Source: an uncultured Prevotella sp.
GTDB lineage: Bacteria > Bacteroidota > Bacteroidia > Bacteroidales > Bacteroidaceae
Length of the DNA: 40,629 nt
Direction of reading: 5' to 3'
Assembly: GCA_900550365.1 (NCBI GenBank)
Contig: URRR01000021.1
Location: forward strand, 1 to 40,629
Position numbers and translations under genes: made by a program. How positions within the stretch are numbered: position 1 is the first letter of the stretch; the number at the start of each line of letters is the position of its first letter. Positions 30,707-38,325 of the stretch are shown here, piece by piece. The notes under the pieces were generated by a model. The model saw only the letters and a program-made list of their open reading frames with translations, was not told the DNA's origin and searched no databases.

Positions 30707-32017
30707 TTATATTTCGCCTGCCAGATACTTCATTTTATAATACGCGTAGACAATGTTCGCACGTGCGTCAACGGCCTGCAGCTCAGCATCCAGCTTAACG
30801 TTTGAAGCGTCAACCATGTCGGTTATCAGGGCGAGCTGTGCCAGATAGCGGTCATTTACCACCCGATAGTTCTGCGAAGCCAGCTCAACGCTCTTGTTCC
30901 TCGTGCGCAAGTCAGCGAACGCCTGACGGTAAAGCGTGTATGCTTCCTGCATCCTGTTGCCGAGTGTCTCGGTGCTCACGGCATGGCTGTCCCTGCTCTG
31001 AATGACGGCAGCACGTGCCTTCCTGACGGCTTTGTTGCCCTTGAACAGTGAGCTGAGCGAATATCTTACGCCTATGCCTACTGCCCAGATGTTGAAGTTC
31101 TTGTCAATGGGCGGGATGTCATATACGAACGGACCGCTGAAGTTTTCAGTCGCGAAGACCTCTATTTTAGGACGCATGTCGCTCTTAGCCATGCGCAACT
31201 GCTGCTCGGCTATCTGCACGTCAAGGGCTGACGAGCGCAACTCGGGCGATGTGGCGGCGGCTTTCGACTGCCACTGCTCCATTGTATCACCGCTTGCGGC
31301 ATGGTTTACCACGTCAGAGTCAGGCACTATCACCGTGGCCGATGACAGCCCGAGAGTGTTGCACAGCTGATAATTTATTATCTCACGGCTGTCTTTCAGC
31401 CTGCGTAAGCCCAGCTGCAGCTCCTCCAGCTGCAGCTCATAACGCGTCACATCGTTCTTAAGAGCCATTCCCTGGTCATGCTTTGCCTTGATGTCTGCGA
31501 TAAGACGTTCGGTCAACGCTATGTTACTCTGATATACCTTGATGCCGTTGTCTGTCTTGAACAGGTCAAGATACTGTCCGAGAGCCATGAAGCGCTGACC
31601 GTTACGGCTCTGTTCAACACCTGTTTCGGCCTTGCGGCGCTGCAGTTCGGCTATCTCTATGCCGGCAGAAAGCGCTCCGCCGGTGTACACGGCCTGCCTC
31701 GCCTCAACGGCAAAGCTGTTGCCCAAGTGCGGCTGGGACAGCCCGTGAGCGTTTGATAAATTGCGGTCGGTCATCAGCACGTTGCCGTTATAGCTCGCCG
31801 ACAGCGACACGTCAACGTCCGGCAGGCGGCGGCTCTTGGCCTCCTCGACAGCATGTCCGGCTACGTCGACGCCCGACTTCTGCGCCTGCAAGGCCTTGCT
31901 GCCGTCTTCAACAAGACTGAACAGCTCGCTGACGGTTATCACTCTGCTTGTCTGTGATGCCGACGGCAAGGCCGTAAAAGCGGCAGCGACAAATGCAAAC
32001 ATCATCTTTTTTCTCAT
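30707..32017 (-). CDS. TolC-family outer membrane efflux protein
   Basis: This 436-residue outer membrane factor starts with a signal peptide (about 1-22, MMFAFVAAAFTALPSASQ). The two repeated TolC halves are rich in long amphipathic helices, for example ALQAQKSGVDVAGHAVEEAKSRRLPDVDVSLSASY and SSALDVQIAEQQLRMAKSDMRPKIEVFATENFSG. As the first gene of the efflux operon it supplies the exit channel. It is divergent from an AraC regulator across a 279-bp region with both promoters. No lipobox cysteine was seen. Confidence 0.92.
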   Translation of the reverse strand: MRKKMMFAFVAAAFTALPSASQTSRVITVSELFSLVEDGSKALQAQKSGVDVAGHAVEEAKSRRLPDVDVSLSASYNGNVLMTDRNLSNAHGLSQPHLGNSFAVEARQAVYTGGALSAGIEIAELQRRKAETGVEQSRNGQRFMALGQYLDLFKTDNGIKVYQSNIALTERLIADIKAKHDQGMALKNDVTRYELQLEELQLGLRRLKDSREIINYQLCNTLGLSSATVIVPDSDVVNHAASGDTMEQWQSKAAATSPELRSSALDVQIAEQQLRMAKSDMRPKIEVFATENFSGPFVYDIPPIDKNFNIWAVGIGVRYSLSSLFKGNKAVRKARAAVIQSRDSHAVSTETLGNRMQEAYTLYRQAFADLRTRNKSVELASQNYRVVNDRYLAQLALITDMVDASNVKLDAELQAVDARANIVYAYYKMKYLAGEI

Positions 32018-32128
32018 CTTACTTAATTTTTCTTATCCTTTTTCACCTTATATATATAACACATTCACAGCCCCGTCAGCAGCATCTTGCGCCGAGAGGG
32101 CTTACCGTAAGTATTTTATAACCGGATG

Positions 32129-32136
32129 CAAAGGTA
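32129..32136 (-). promoter_or_regulatory. -7 box of the efflux operon promoter
   Basis: The reverse-strand sequence TACCTTTG, preceding GCATCC, matches TAnnTTTG. It would start the tolC-hlyD-MFS transcript about 105 nt before the TolC ATG. Confidence 0.65.
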
Positions 32137-32225
32137 CTGCTTTCAGCAGAAGCGGCTGTTGCATAAAATTCGTTAATAATTGGATATTCAGGAACAAAAT
32201 ATTCTTTTACGGCATGAATTATGTC

Positions 32226-32233
32226 TAAATTTG
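32226..32233 (+). promoter_or_regulatory. -7 box for the AraC gene
   Basis: TAAATTTG followed by C matches TAnnTTTG. The two divergent -7 boxes are about 90 bp apart, leaving room for AraC binding between them. Confidence 0.65.
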
Positions 32234-32296
32234 CACCGAAAAGGAACAAAATAAAGTCAAGACAACCCGCATACGAATAACCGACAACAGCCGAAA

Positions 32297-33211
32297 ATGA
32301 CACGAAACACACCTGCAAAACACCACTATGAGGCGCCGGCCATGCCGCAGACCGAAACGTCTGAATACCAGACAGCACACCTGTACAAGGGGCGTCTGGA
32401 CGGACTGGGAAATGAACCTGACGTAATTGATTACGGAGCTATCATACAATGTACATCCGGAGAAGCTGTAGTCACCATCGACTTCAAGGACTGGAGGCTT
32501 ACTCCGGGAGCCGTAATGACGCTATTTCCGGGAGATGTCATCATGCTGCACGACGCTTCCGTCGACTTCAACGCCGAGATGCTGCGCTACGACAAGGCCA
32601 TGCTGAGAGAGGCAAGCCTGCACATTGAGCAGGCCGTTTACTCACAGTTGCGCCAGGACAGGTGCCGTACCAACAGCCGGCTTGTAACCAGAATAGTGAG
32701 AGGTATGTTTGACCTGCTCAACATTTACATGGAGGAACATGAGCTGACATGCCTTAACAGGATTGTGCTGTACCAGCTGAAATCGTTCTTCCTCGGTTTT
32801 TATGACTACATAAGCAAGAACGGCATAGCTACCGATGACCGCGGAACAAGACGCACGAACGAGTTGTTCAACTCGTTCATGAAGACGCTCGAGGCTGAAT
32901 ATATACGGGCTCACGACGTAGCATTCTACGCCTCCGCGCTGAACATTACGCCCAAATACCTGAACAACATAGTAAAACGCATAACGCGGCACACCACCAA
33001 GGAAATAATCGACCACTACGTAACGTTGCAGATAAAGCTGTACCTGAGCACAGGAGAGCGCAGCATAAAGCAGGCCGCATGGGATTTTCACTTCAGCGAC
33101 ACGGCATTCTTCTGCCGGTATTTCAAGCAACATACGGGCATAACACCGCAACAGTTCAGAAAGATCAGGATAAGAGACGCACGCAGGCAGACGCTGTCTG
33201 AAAACTCGTGA
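32297..33211 (+). CDS. AraC family transcriptional regulator
   Basis: This 304-residue regulator has an N-terminal cupin-like sensing region (GAIIQCTSGEAVVTIDFKDWRLTPGAVMTLFPGDVIML, about 50-90). A C-terminal AraC double HTH includes VAFYASALNITPKYLNNIVKRITRHTTKEIIDHYVTLQIKLYL and SIKQAAWDFHFSDTAFFCRYFKQHTGITPQQFR (about 210-295). It is divergent from the tripartite efflux operon and is the most likely regulator of it. Its signal is unknown. The ATG at 32297 falls about 57 nt after the predicted start site. A later in-frame Met (residue 16) is an alternative start. Confidence 0.92.
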   Translation: MTRNTPAKHHYEAPAMPQTETSEYQTAHLYKGRLDGLGNEPDVIDYGAIIQCTSGEAVVTIDFKDWRLTPGAVMTLFPGDVIMLHDASVDFNAEMLRYDKAMLREASLHIEQAVYSQLRQDRCRTNSRLVTRIVRGMFDLLNIYMEEHELTCLNRIVLYQLKSFFLGFYDYISKNGIATDDRGTRRTNELFNSFMKTLEAEYIRAHDVAFYASALNITPKYLNNIVKRITRHTTKEIIDHYVTLQIKLYLSTGERSIKQAAWDFHFSDTAFFCRYFKQHTGITPQQFRKIRIRDARRQTLSENS

Positions 33212-33259
33212 AAACACACTTTAATAACCGTAAGACGGCATTTAAACGTCTATTTTGCG

Positions 33260-33267
33260 TACCTTTG
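33260..33267 (+). promoter_or_regulatory. -7 box for the hydroxyacid dehydrogenase gene
   Basis: TACCTTTG matches TAnnTTTG and lies 31 bp upstream of the ATG at 33299, indicating separate transcription from araC. Confidence 0.65.
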
Positions 33268-33298
33268 TATCCGCAAAACATATCAAAACTACAGAACC

Positions 33299-34195
33299 AT
33301 GGACAAATTTAAACTGCTGACAGCTATCGAGCCTGTCAACATGCTGCCTGAAGCAGAGGCCCGCCTAAGCACCTATGCCGAGGAAGTAAAGACTTACAGA
33401 GACATTCCTGCCTCGCCGGAGGAAATCGTAAAACGTATAGGTGACGCTGACGCCGTGCTGCTCAGCTTCACGTCAAGACTTACCGCCGACATTATAGAAC
33501 AGTGCCCTAACCTGAGATATATCGGCATGTGCTGTTCACTCTACTCACCCGAAAGCGCCAATGTAGACATTAAGTATTCAATGGCTAACGGCATAACCGT
33601 GACCGGCATACGCGACTATGGCGACGAGGGCGTGATAGAATACGTCATAAGCGAGCTTGTCCGCCGCCTTCACGGGTTCGGCTGTGAGCCGTGGCTGGGC
33701 TCGCCCAGCGAGATAACAGGCCTCCGCGCAGGTATCGTGGGGTTAGGAAAGTCGGGCGGAATGATAGCCGACGCGATGAAGTTCTTCGGTGCGGAGATAA
33801 AGTATTTCGCACGCAGCGCCAAGCCCTGGGCCGAGGAACGTGGCTACCGCTTCACACCGTTGACGGAACTGCTTGAGTGGAGCGACGTAGTGTTCTGCTG
33901 CCTCAACCGCAACACCATACTGCTGCATGAGGCCGAACTGAAGAGTCTCGGCAGCCACAAACTGCTTTTTAACACGGGGCTTTCACCAGCATGGGACGAC
34001 GAATCGTTTGCCCGCTGGCTCGACGGTGACAACCACTGCTACTGCGACACACTTGGAGCGGCCGGCGGTGAACGCTTCATCAGTCATCCGCATATGCACT
34101 GCATGGGCGTATCAACCGGGCTTACGCGCCAGGCATACGTCCGCCTCGGCGACAAGGTTTGCGCCAATATCGAGGGATTTCTAAAAGATAATTAA
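33299..34195 (+). CDS. D-isomer-specific 2-hydroxyacid dehydrogenase family protein
   Basis: This 298-residue NAD(P)-dependent oxidoreductase has a DADAVLLSFTSRLTADIIEQCPNLRYIGM substrate-side segment (about 48-77). Its Rossmann motif GIVGLGKSGGMIADAM (about 144-160) is followed by SDVVFCCLNRN. The C-terminal HPHMHCMGVSTGLTRQAY region is where the family's catalytic His normally lies (H in HPHMH). Family members reduce 2-keto acids. The substrate is not predictable here, and some expected catalytic Arg/Glu positions could not be confirmed by eye. The gene has its own promoter and no pathway partners nearby. Confidence 0.82.
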   Translation: MDKFKLLTAIEPVNMLPEAEARLSTYAEEVKTYRDIPASPEEIVKRIGDADAVLLSFTSRLTADIIEQCPNLRYIGMCCSLYSPESANVDIKYSMANGITVTGIRDYGDEGVIEYVISELVRRLHGFGCEPWLGSPSEITGLRAGIVGLGKSGGMIADAMKFFGAEIKYFARSAKPWAEERGYRFTPLTELLEWSDVVFCCLNRNTILLHEAELKSLGSHKLLFNTGLSPAWDDESFARWLDGDNHCYCDTLGAAGGERFISHPHMHCMGVSTGLTRQAYVRLGDKVCANIEGFLKDN

Positions 34196-34265
34196 GCGTT
34201 ATGAAAGGCCGCTGACAACGCCTTTCAAGGCGAGCATATAACTCTCTGATAATCATACAATTAGC

Positions 34266-34346
34266 AAAAGGCCGTCTTTTAGAGTACAAAAGACGGCCTT
34301 TTATCGTGTAATTGACGGCCTTTTACAACACAAAAGACCGTCTCTT
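34266..34346 (+). repeat. 81-bp four-iteron array, copy E
   Basis: Units start at 34266, 34288, 34310 and 34332: AAAAGGCCGTCTTTT, AAAAGACGGCCTTTT, AATTGACGGCCTTTT and AAAAGACCGTCTCTT. Spacers are agagtac, atcgtgt and acaacac. The unit order and the odd third unit match copy D, so D and E are the closest pair. It lies between convergent genes. Confidence 0.92.
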
Positions 34347-34355
34347 GATGGGCTT

Positions 34356-34473
34356 CCGCTGTTCAGGTGTATAAAGTTAAGTCATATTTACCTCGCAAAC
34401 AACAAAGCATACGGCTTTAACTTCTAACGCCCGCAGAGCGTGATAACTTCTCTAACTTCTTTAACTACTTTTC
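34356..34473 (-). repeat. 118-bp intergenic repeat R2, copy 2
   Basis: This is the reverse-complement copy of 26517-26634, the same length with no gaps. Its central mini-hairpin (CGCTCTGCGGGCG on the minus strand) differs from copy 1 while the flanks are nearly identical. R2 is inverted relative to the neighbouring iteron array, compared with copy 1. Confidence 0.85.
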
Positions 34474-34477
34474 AAAA

Positions 34478-34600
34478 CATCTGTCACAGCACTGTCACCT
34501 GAAAATAAATCTGCCGTGATGGTTTGTGACAGATGCCGGAAACGTCTGTCACCGCATAACCGGTTGAAAATAAATGAGTTATAAAGAAATGTGACAGATG
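34478..34600. repeat. CTGTCAC / GTGACAG word cluster
   Basis: CATCTGTCAC (34478-34487), CTGTCACC (34492-34499), GTGACAGATG (34526-34535), GTCTGTCACC (34544-34553) and GTGACAGATG (34591-34600) give five copies in both orientations within 123 bp. TGAAAATAAAT also occurs twice as a direct repeat. The function is unknown. Confidence 0.7.
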
Positions 34601-34630
34601 AGAGATGTTTTTGAAAAGAATGTCTATTAC

Positions 34631-35098
34631 CTAATATTCAGTCTTGTCCTCTTTGGCTGCCCAAAGCTCAAAGGCACGTATGGCTTCGTTGCGCATCATG
34701 GCCTCAGAGGGCAGCTTACGGCTGTCTCGTGGCAGGGCAAGCTCATCGTAAATAAACGAGTCGTCAAAACCTATGGCCTTGGCATCATCCTTCGTGTTTG
34801 CGTAATATATCTTGTCAAGGCGTGCCCAATATATAGCGCCGAGACACATCGGGCAGGGCTCACAGGAAGTGAATATCTCGCAACCGCCAAGGTTGAACGT
34901 GCCCAACACTTGCGCGGCACGGCGTATGGCGCTGACCTCGGCATGCGCCGTAGGGTCGTTGTCTGCGGTAACACGGTTTACGCCAGTAGCGATTATCTCT
35001 CCGTCACGGGCTATCACCGCGCCGAACGGACCGCCGCCGTTGGCCACATTCTCTACTGACAGCCGTATGGCTTCACGCATAAGTTCATCGTTGGTCAT
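34631..35098 (-). CDS. guaD: Guanine deaminase, CDA-type (GuaD)
   Basis: This 155-residue zinc deaminase converts guanine to xanthine and ammonia. It has GGPFGAVIARDGEIIATGVN, the zinc/proton-shuttle motif H52-A-E54 in DPTAHAEVSAIRRA and the CxxC zinc ligands C82 and C85 in SCEPCPMCLGAIYWAR. A C-terminal GFDDSFIYDEL and final KTEY tail match Bacillus subtilis GuaD closely, from memory. The tail distinguishes it from tRNA adenosine deaminase TadA, which shares the core motifs. It follows a word-repeat gap downstream of asnS on the same strand. Confidence 0.88.
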   Translation of the reverse strand: MTNDELMREAIRLSVENVANGGGPFGAVIARDGEIIATGVNRVTADNDPTAHAEVSAIRRAAQVLGTFNLGGCEIFTSCEPCPMCLGAIYWARLDKIYYANTKDDAKAIGFDDSFIYDELALPRDSRKLPSEAMMRNEAIRAFELWAAKEDKTEY

Positions 35099-35101
35099 AA
35101 T

Positions 35102-35314
35102 TTTGGGGTATTAAGGTAGTGAGGTTTTAAGGTTATAAGGTTTTGAGGTTTGAGGTTATAGGGTTGTAAGGTTGACGGTTGTGAGGTTATAAGGTTTTGA
35201 TGTCTTGTTTATGGTTTCTTGGTTTTTATGAATATAACCTCAAAACCGTAAACCATATAACTGCATAAATACAAACCTTAAAACCTTATAACCTCAAAAC
35301 CATCAAACCGTAAA
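35102..35314 (-). repeat. AAGGTTAT / AACCTTAT word-repeat hairpin
   Basis: A left arm of octamers such as AAGGTTTT, AAGGTTAT and GAGGTTTT (about 35113-35195) faces a right arm of AACCTTAT, AACCTCAA and AACCGTAA words (about 35237-35310). The arms are largely complementary around a roughly 40-nt core and fill the whole asnS-guaD gap. Confidence 0.75.
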
Positions 35315-36718
35315 TCAGAATTCCGCGTTCTTCGGTGTACGCGGGAAGGGTATCACGTCACGTATGTTCTGCATTCCGGTAACGAAAAGTATGAGCCTCT
35401 CGAAGCCCAGGCCGAAGCCTCCGTGAGGACATGTACCGTACTTACGCGTGTCAAGATACCACCACATATCCTTCATCGGGATGTTGCGCTCGGTGATTTC
35501 GTTCATCAGCTTGTCGTAATTTTCCTCACGCACGCTGCCGCCGATAATCTCTCCTATCTGCGGGAAGAGCACGTCCGTGCCCTGAACCGTCTTGCCGTCC
35601 TCGTTTATCTTCATGTAGAACGCCTTGATAGCCTTCGGGTATCCGGTCATGATGACGGGCTTCTTGAAGTGCTGCTCCACAAGATAACGCTCGTGCTCGC
35701 TGGCAAGATCCATACCCCAGCTTACCGGGAACTCAAACTTGTGGCCTGCCTTAACGGCCTCTTCAAGTATGCGTATGCCCTCTGTGTACTCAAGACGCAC
35801 AAACTCTTCATTGACAACAGAGTTCAAACGCTCGATAAGCGACTTGTCTATCATCTTGTTGAGGAACTCAAGATCGTCCTTGCAGTTGTCCAAAGCCCAC
35901 TGCACACAATACTTGATGAAGTCCTCTTCAAGGTCCATAAGGTCGTCAAGGTCAATGAAAGCAACCTCAGGCTCAATCATCCAGAACTCTGCAAGGTGGC
36001 GCGGAGTGTTGGAGTTCTCGGCGCGGAACGTCGGTCCGAACGTATAGATAGCTCCCAAGGCTGTTGCTCCGAGCTCGCCTTCAAGCTGACCACTGACAGT
36101 CAGTGACGTCTGCTTTCCGAAGAAGTCATCGTCATAGATAATCTTTCCGTCCTCGTCCTTCTTGAGGTCATAGAGGTTCTTCGTCGTCACCTGGAACATC
36201 TGTCCGGCTCCCTCACAGTCGCTTGCGGTAATAAGCGGCGTATGGAAATAGAAGAAACCGTGGTCGTGGAAATACTTATGTATCGCTATGGCCATGTTGT
36301 GACGGATGCGCATAACGGCCCCGAAGGTATTGGTACGCAAACGGAGATGAGCGTACTGGCGCATGTACTCAAAGCTCTGTCCCTTCTTCTGCATGGGATA
36401 GTCGCTGCCGCAAAGGCCGTAAATCTCTATCTCACGGCACTGCAGTTCTACGCTCTGGCCGGTTCCCTGGCTCTCCACCAGTTCACCGTTAACGTTCACG
36501 CATGCACCGGTTGTTATCTGTTTAAGCAGTGCGTCGTCAAACTTTGTCGGGTCGACCACCACCTGTACGTTCTTTATCGTCGAACCGTCGTTCAGCGCGA
36601 TGAAGTCAACCGACTTGCTGCTGCGGTGCGTACGCACCCAGCCACGCACGTTAACGATGGCTCCGAAGTCGGTACGCTGAAGAACGTCGACCACTTTTGT
36701 CCTTTTTATCTTTTCCAT
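35315..36718 (-). CDS. asnS: Asparaginyl-tRNA synthetase
   Basis: AsnS charges tRNA-Asn. The 467-residue protein has an N-terminal OB-fold anticodon-binding domain (VNVRGWVRTHRSSKSVDFIALNDGST) and a class II core. The core includes FFYFHTPLITASDCEGAGQMF, the FGPTFRAENSNTPRHLAEFWMIEPE motif 2 and the C-terminal motif 3 GFGLGFERLILFVTGMQNIRDVIPFPRTP. The SNTPRH and motif 3 context supports AsnRS rather than AspRS. It starts 28 bp after the pseudouridine synthase stop, so the two are likely cotranscribed. Confidence 0.96.
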   Translation of the reverse strand: MEKIKRTKVVDVLQRTDFGAIVNVRGWVRTHRSSKSVDFIALNDGSTIKNVQVVVDPTKFDDALLKQITTGACVNVNGELVESQGTGQSVELQCREIEIYGLCGSDYPMQKKGQSFEYMRQYAHLRLRTNTFGAVMRIRHNMAIAIHKYFHDHGFFYFHTPLITASDCEGAGQMFQVTTKNLYDLKKDEDGKIIYDDDFFGKQTSLTVSGQLEGELGATALGAIYTFGPTFRAENSNTPRHLAEFWMIEPEVAFIDLDDLMDLEEDFIKYCVQWALDNCKDDLEFLNKMIDKSLIERLNSVVNEEFVRLEYTEGIRILEEAVKAGHKFEFPVSWGMDLASEHERYLVEQHFKKPVIMTGYPKAIKAFYMKINEDGKTVQGTDVLFPQIGEIIGGSVREENYDKLMNEITERNIPMKDMWWYLDTRKYGTCPHGGFGLGFERLILFVTGMQNIRDVIPFPRTPKNAEF

Positions 36719-36746
36719 AACGTTATTTTCTTTTTACCTGTCGGTT

Positions 36747-38165
36747 TTACTCAAAGGCACCCATGCGGAGCATGTCTACCTCCTTTTCTGTAAGGAAACG
36801 CCAGTCACCACGGCGCAGATTCTTCTTCGTCAGGCCTGCAAACTGTACACGGTCGAGCTTGACAACTCTGTAACCAAGGCTCTCAAAGATACGGCGTACG
36901 ATGCGGTTCTTGCCGCTGTGTATCTCAATTCCTACCTGACTCTTGTCCGTCGGACTTGCATACTCGATGGCATCGGCATGCACTTCACCGTCGTCAAGCG
37001 TTATTCCGGTAGCTATCTGCTGCATGTCGTGGGCTGTGACGTTCTTGTCCAGGAACACGTGATATATCTTTTTCTTCAGGAACTTAGGATGTGTCAGCTT
37101 GCTGGCAAGGTCTCCGTCGTTGGTAAGAAGCAGCACTCCGGTAGTATTACGGTCAAGACGGCCTACGGGATAGATGCGCTCAGGACATGCGTTTTTTACC
37201 AAGTCCATAACCGTCTTGCGCTGTTGCGGGTCGTCACTTGTGGTAACACAGTCCTTCGGCTTGTTGAGAAGCACGTACACCTTCTTCTCCATCTTAACGG
37301 GTTGGTCATGGAACTTCACCTCATCTGTACGCAGAACTTTTGTTCCAAGTTCGGTAACAACCTGTCCGTTAACCGTCACTACTCCTGCCTGGATGAACTC
37401 GTCAGCCTCACGGCGGCTGCATATTCCGGCGTTGGCGAGGAACTTGTTAAGACGTACCGGCACTGTCGGGTCAATGTTCTCCTCCTTATATTCAATGCGT
37501 TTCTTAAGACTGTACTTTGCGTTCGGGTCATAGTCGGCCGTATGCTGACGGTAACCGCCCTGACGGTTGTATCCGCCCTGGCGCTGCTGTCCGTATCCGC
37601 CACGCTGCTGATAACCACGGTTATAGCCGCCCTGGCGCTGCTGATAGCCGCCTTCCTGCCCATTAGCGTTGTAACGGGGACGGTAACCGGTCTGCGGACG
37701 CTGGCCATACTGGCTCTGACGTGGCTGATAGCCGCCCTCCGCATCTTTGCTGTAACGGGGACGATAACCGGTCTGCGGACGCTGGCCGTACTGGCTCTGA
37801 CGAGGCTGGTAGCCCTCTTCACCCTCCTTATTATAATGCGGACGGTAACCTGTTTGCGGTCTTTGCTGGTATCCGCTCTGGCGGTTATACCCACCCTGCT
37901 GGCCTGCATTGTAACGCGGACGATAAGGACGCGTAGCCTGACCTTGCGACTGCAAGCCTGCCCCGAAGCCTTCGGGACGGAATCCGGCATCATCCTTATT
38001 GTAATTTCTGTTAGGCACATATGCGCGCTGAACTCTTATTCTGGGGCGCATAGGTTTGTCTCCACTCCGATTGTTAAAGCCTTCTGTCTGCTTATAGCCC
38101 TCACGGCTACCTTCATTCTGTCCTGCAGACAAACTCTCATTCTTGTTTTCCAATTCTTCTGACAT
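36747..38165 (-). CDS. RsuA/RluB-family pseudouridine synthase with disordered repeat N-terminus
   Basis: This 472-residue enzyme isomerises uridine in rRNA. The C-terminal half is canonical: an S4 domain (VRLNKFLANAGICSRREADEFIQAGVVTVNG, about 230-260), then the catalytic PVGRLDRNTTGVLLLTNDGDLASKLTHP with Asp in GRLD, and KNRIVRRIFESLGYRV. The first roughly 215 residues are low complexity, rich in G, Y, Q, R and P. They contain 27-residue tandem repeats (GYRPRYSKDAEGGYQPRQSQ and following) and shorter QGGYNR/QRGGYGQ motifs, a likely RNA-binding disordered tail. Bacteroidota homologues often have such tails. RluB versus another subfamily cannot be settled by eye. Confidence 0.9.
   Translation of the reverse strand: MSEELENKNESLSAGQNEGSREGYKQTEGFNNRSGDKPMRPRIRVQRAYVPNRNYNKDDAGFRPEGFGAGLQSQGQATRPYRPRYNAGQQGGYNRQSGYQQRPQTGYRPHYNKEGEEGYQPRQSQYGQRPQTGYRPRYSKDAEGGYQPRQSQYGQRPQTGYRPRYNANGQEGGYQQRQGGYNRGYQQRGGYGQQRQGGYNRQGGYRQHTADYDPNAKYSLKKRIEYKEENIDPTVPVRLNKFLANAGICSRREADEFIQAGVVTVNGQVVTELGTKVLRTDEVKFHDQPVKMEKKVYVLLNKPKDCVTTSDDPQQRKTVMDLVKNACPERIYPVGRLDRNTTGVLLLTNDGDLASKLTHPKFLKKKIYHVFLDKNVTAHDMQQIATGITLDDGEVHADAIEYASPTDKSQVGIEIHSGKNRIVRRIFESLGYRVVKLDRVQFAGLTKKNLRRGDWRFLTEKEVDMLRMGAFE
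37540..37930 (-). repeat. Coding tandem repeats (81-bp units)
   Basis: Within the pseudouridine synthase gene, nearly identical stretches (ACGGTAACCGGTCTGCGGAC and the following bases, near 37679 and 37760) recur at about 81 bp (27 codons), with a diverged third copy near 37840. Shorter GGY-coding repeats lie around 37550-37660. In-frame unit length suggests copy-number change without frameshift. Confidence 0.75.
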
Positions 38166-38217
38166 AATTCTTCTTGTTAATGCCTCACGGCGGTTAGTAT
38201 TTCTGTTTGTTTTGAAG

Positions 38218-38325
38218 TCCGAAGGTTTTAAGGTTATGTTGTTATGGGTTTGTAAGGTTTTTAGCAGGAAAATCCCATAAACTTAAAACCTTAAGACCTT
38301 ATAACCTCAAAACCTTTAACCTTTT
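38218..38325 (-). repeat. AAGGTTTT / AAAACCTT word-repeat hairpin
   Basis: AAGGTTTTAAGGTTAT-type words (about 38221-38262) face AAAACCTT, AAGACCTT, ATAACCTC and AAAACCTT words (about 38284-38318). The arms pair around a short core between purB and the pseudouridine synthase gene. Confidence 0.7.

Larger units (their letters stand above)
34196..34630. other. Repeat-filled convergent intergenic region
   Basis: No gene was found in this 435-bp gap between convergent stops. It holds a small hairpin (TGAAAGGC/GCCTTTCA, 34202-34227), the TGATAATCA flank motif (34247-34255) and iteron array E. R2 copy 2 follows, then a cluster of five CTGTCAC/GTGACAG words (34478-34600). Confidence 0.75.

Noticed and set aside
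34266..34346. Iteron arrays as ordinary Rho-independent terminators
   Set aside because: The arrays also occur in a divergent gap (26435) and just upstream of genes, and have no consistent T-run or single stem. Terminator activity of individual copies is still possible.
36918..38162. Long plus-strand ORF (414 codons) opposite the pseudouridine synthase gene
   Set aside because: It is the antisense frame of a repetitive coding region. Its product is a low-complexity hydrophobic string with no family resemblance.
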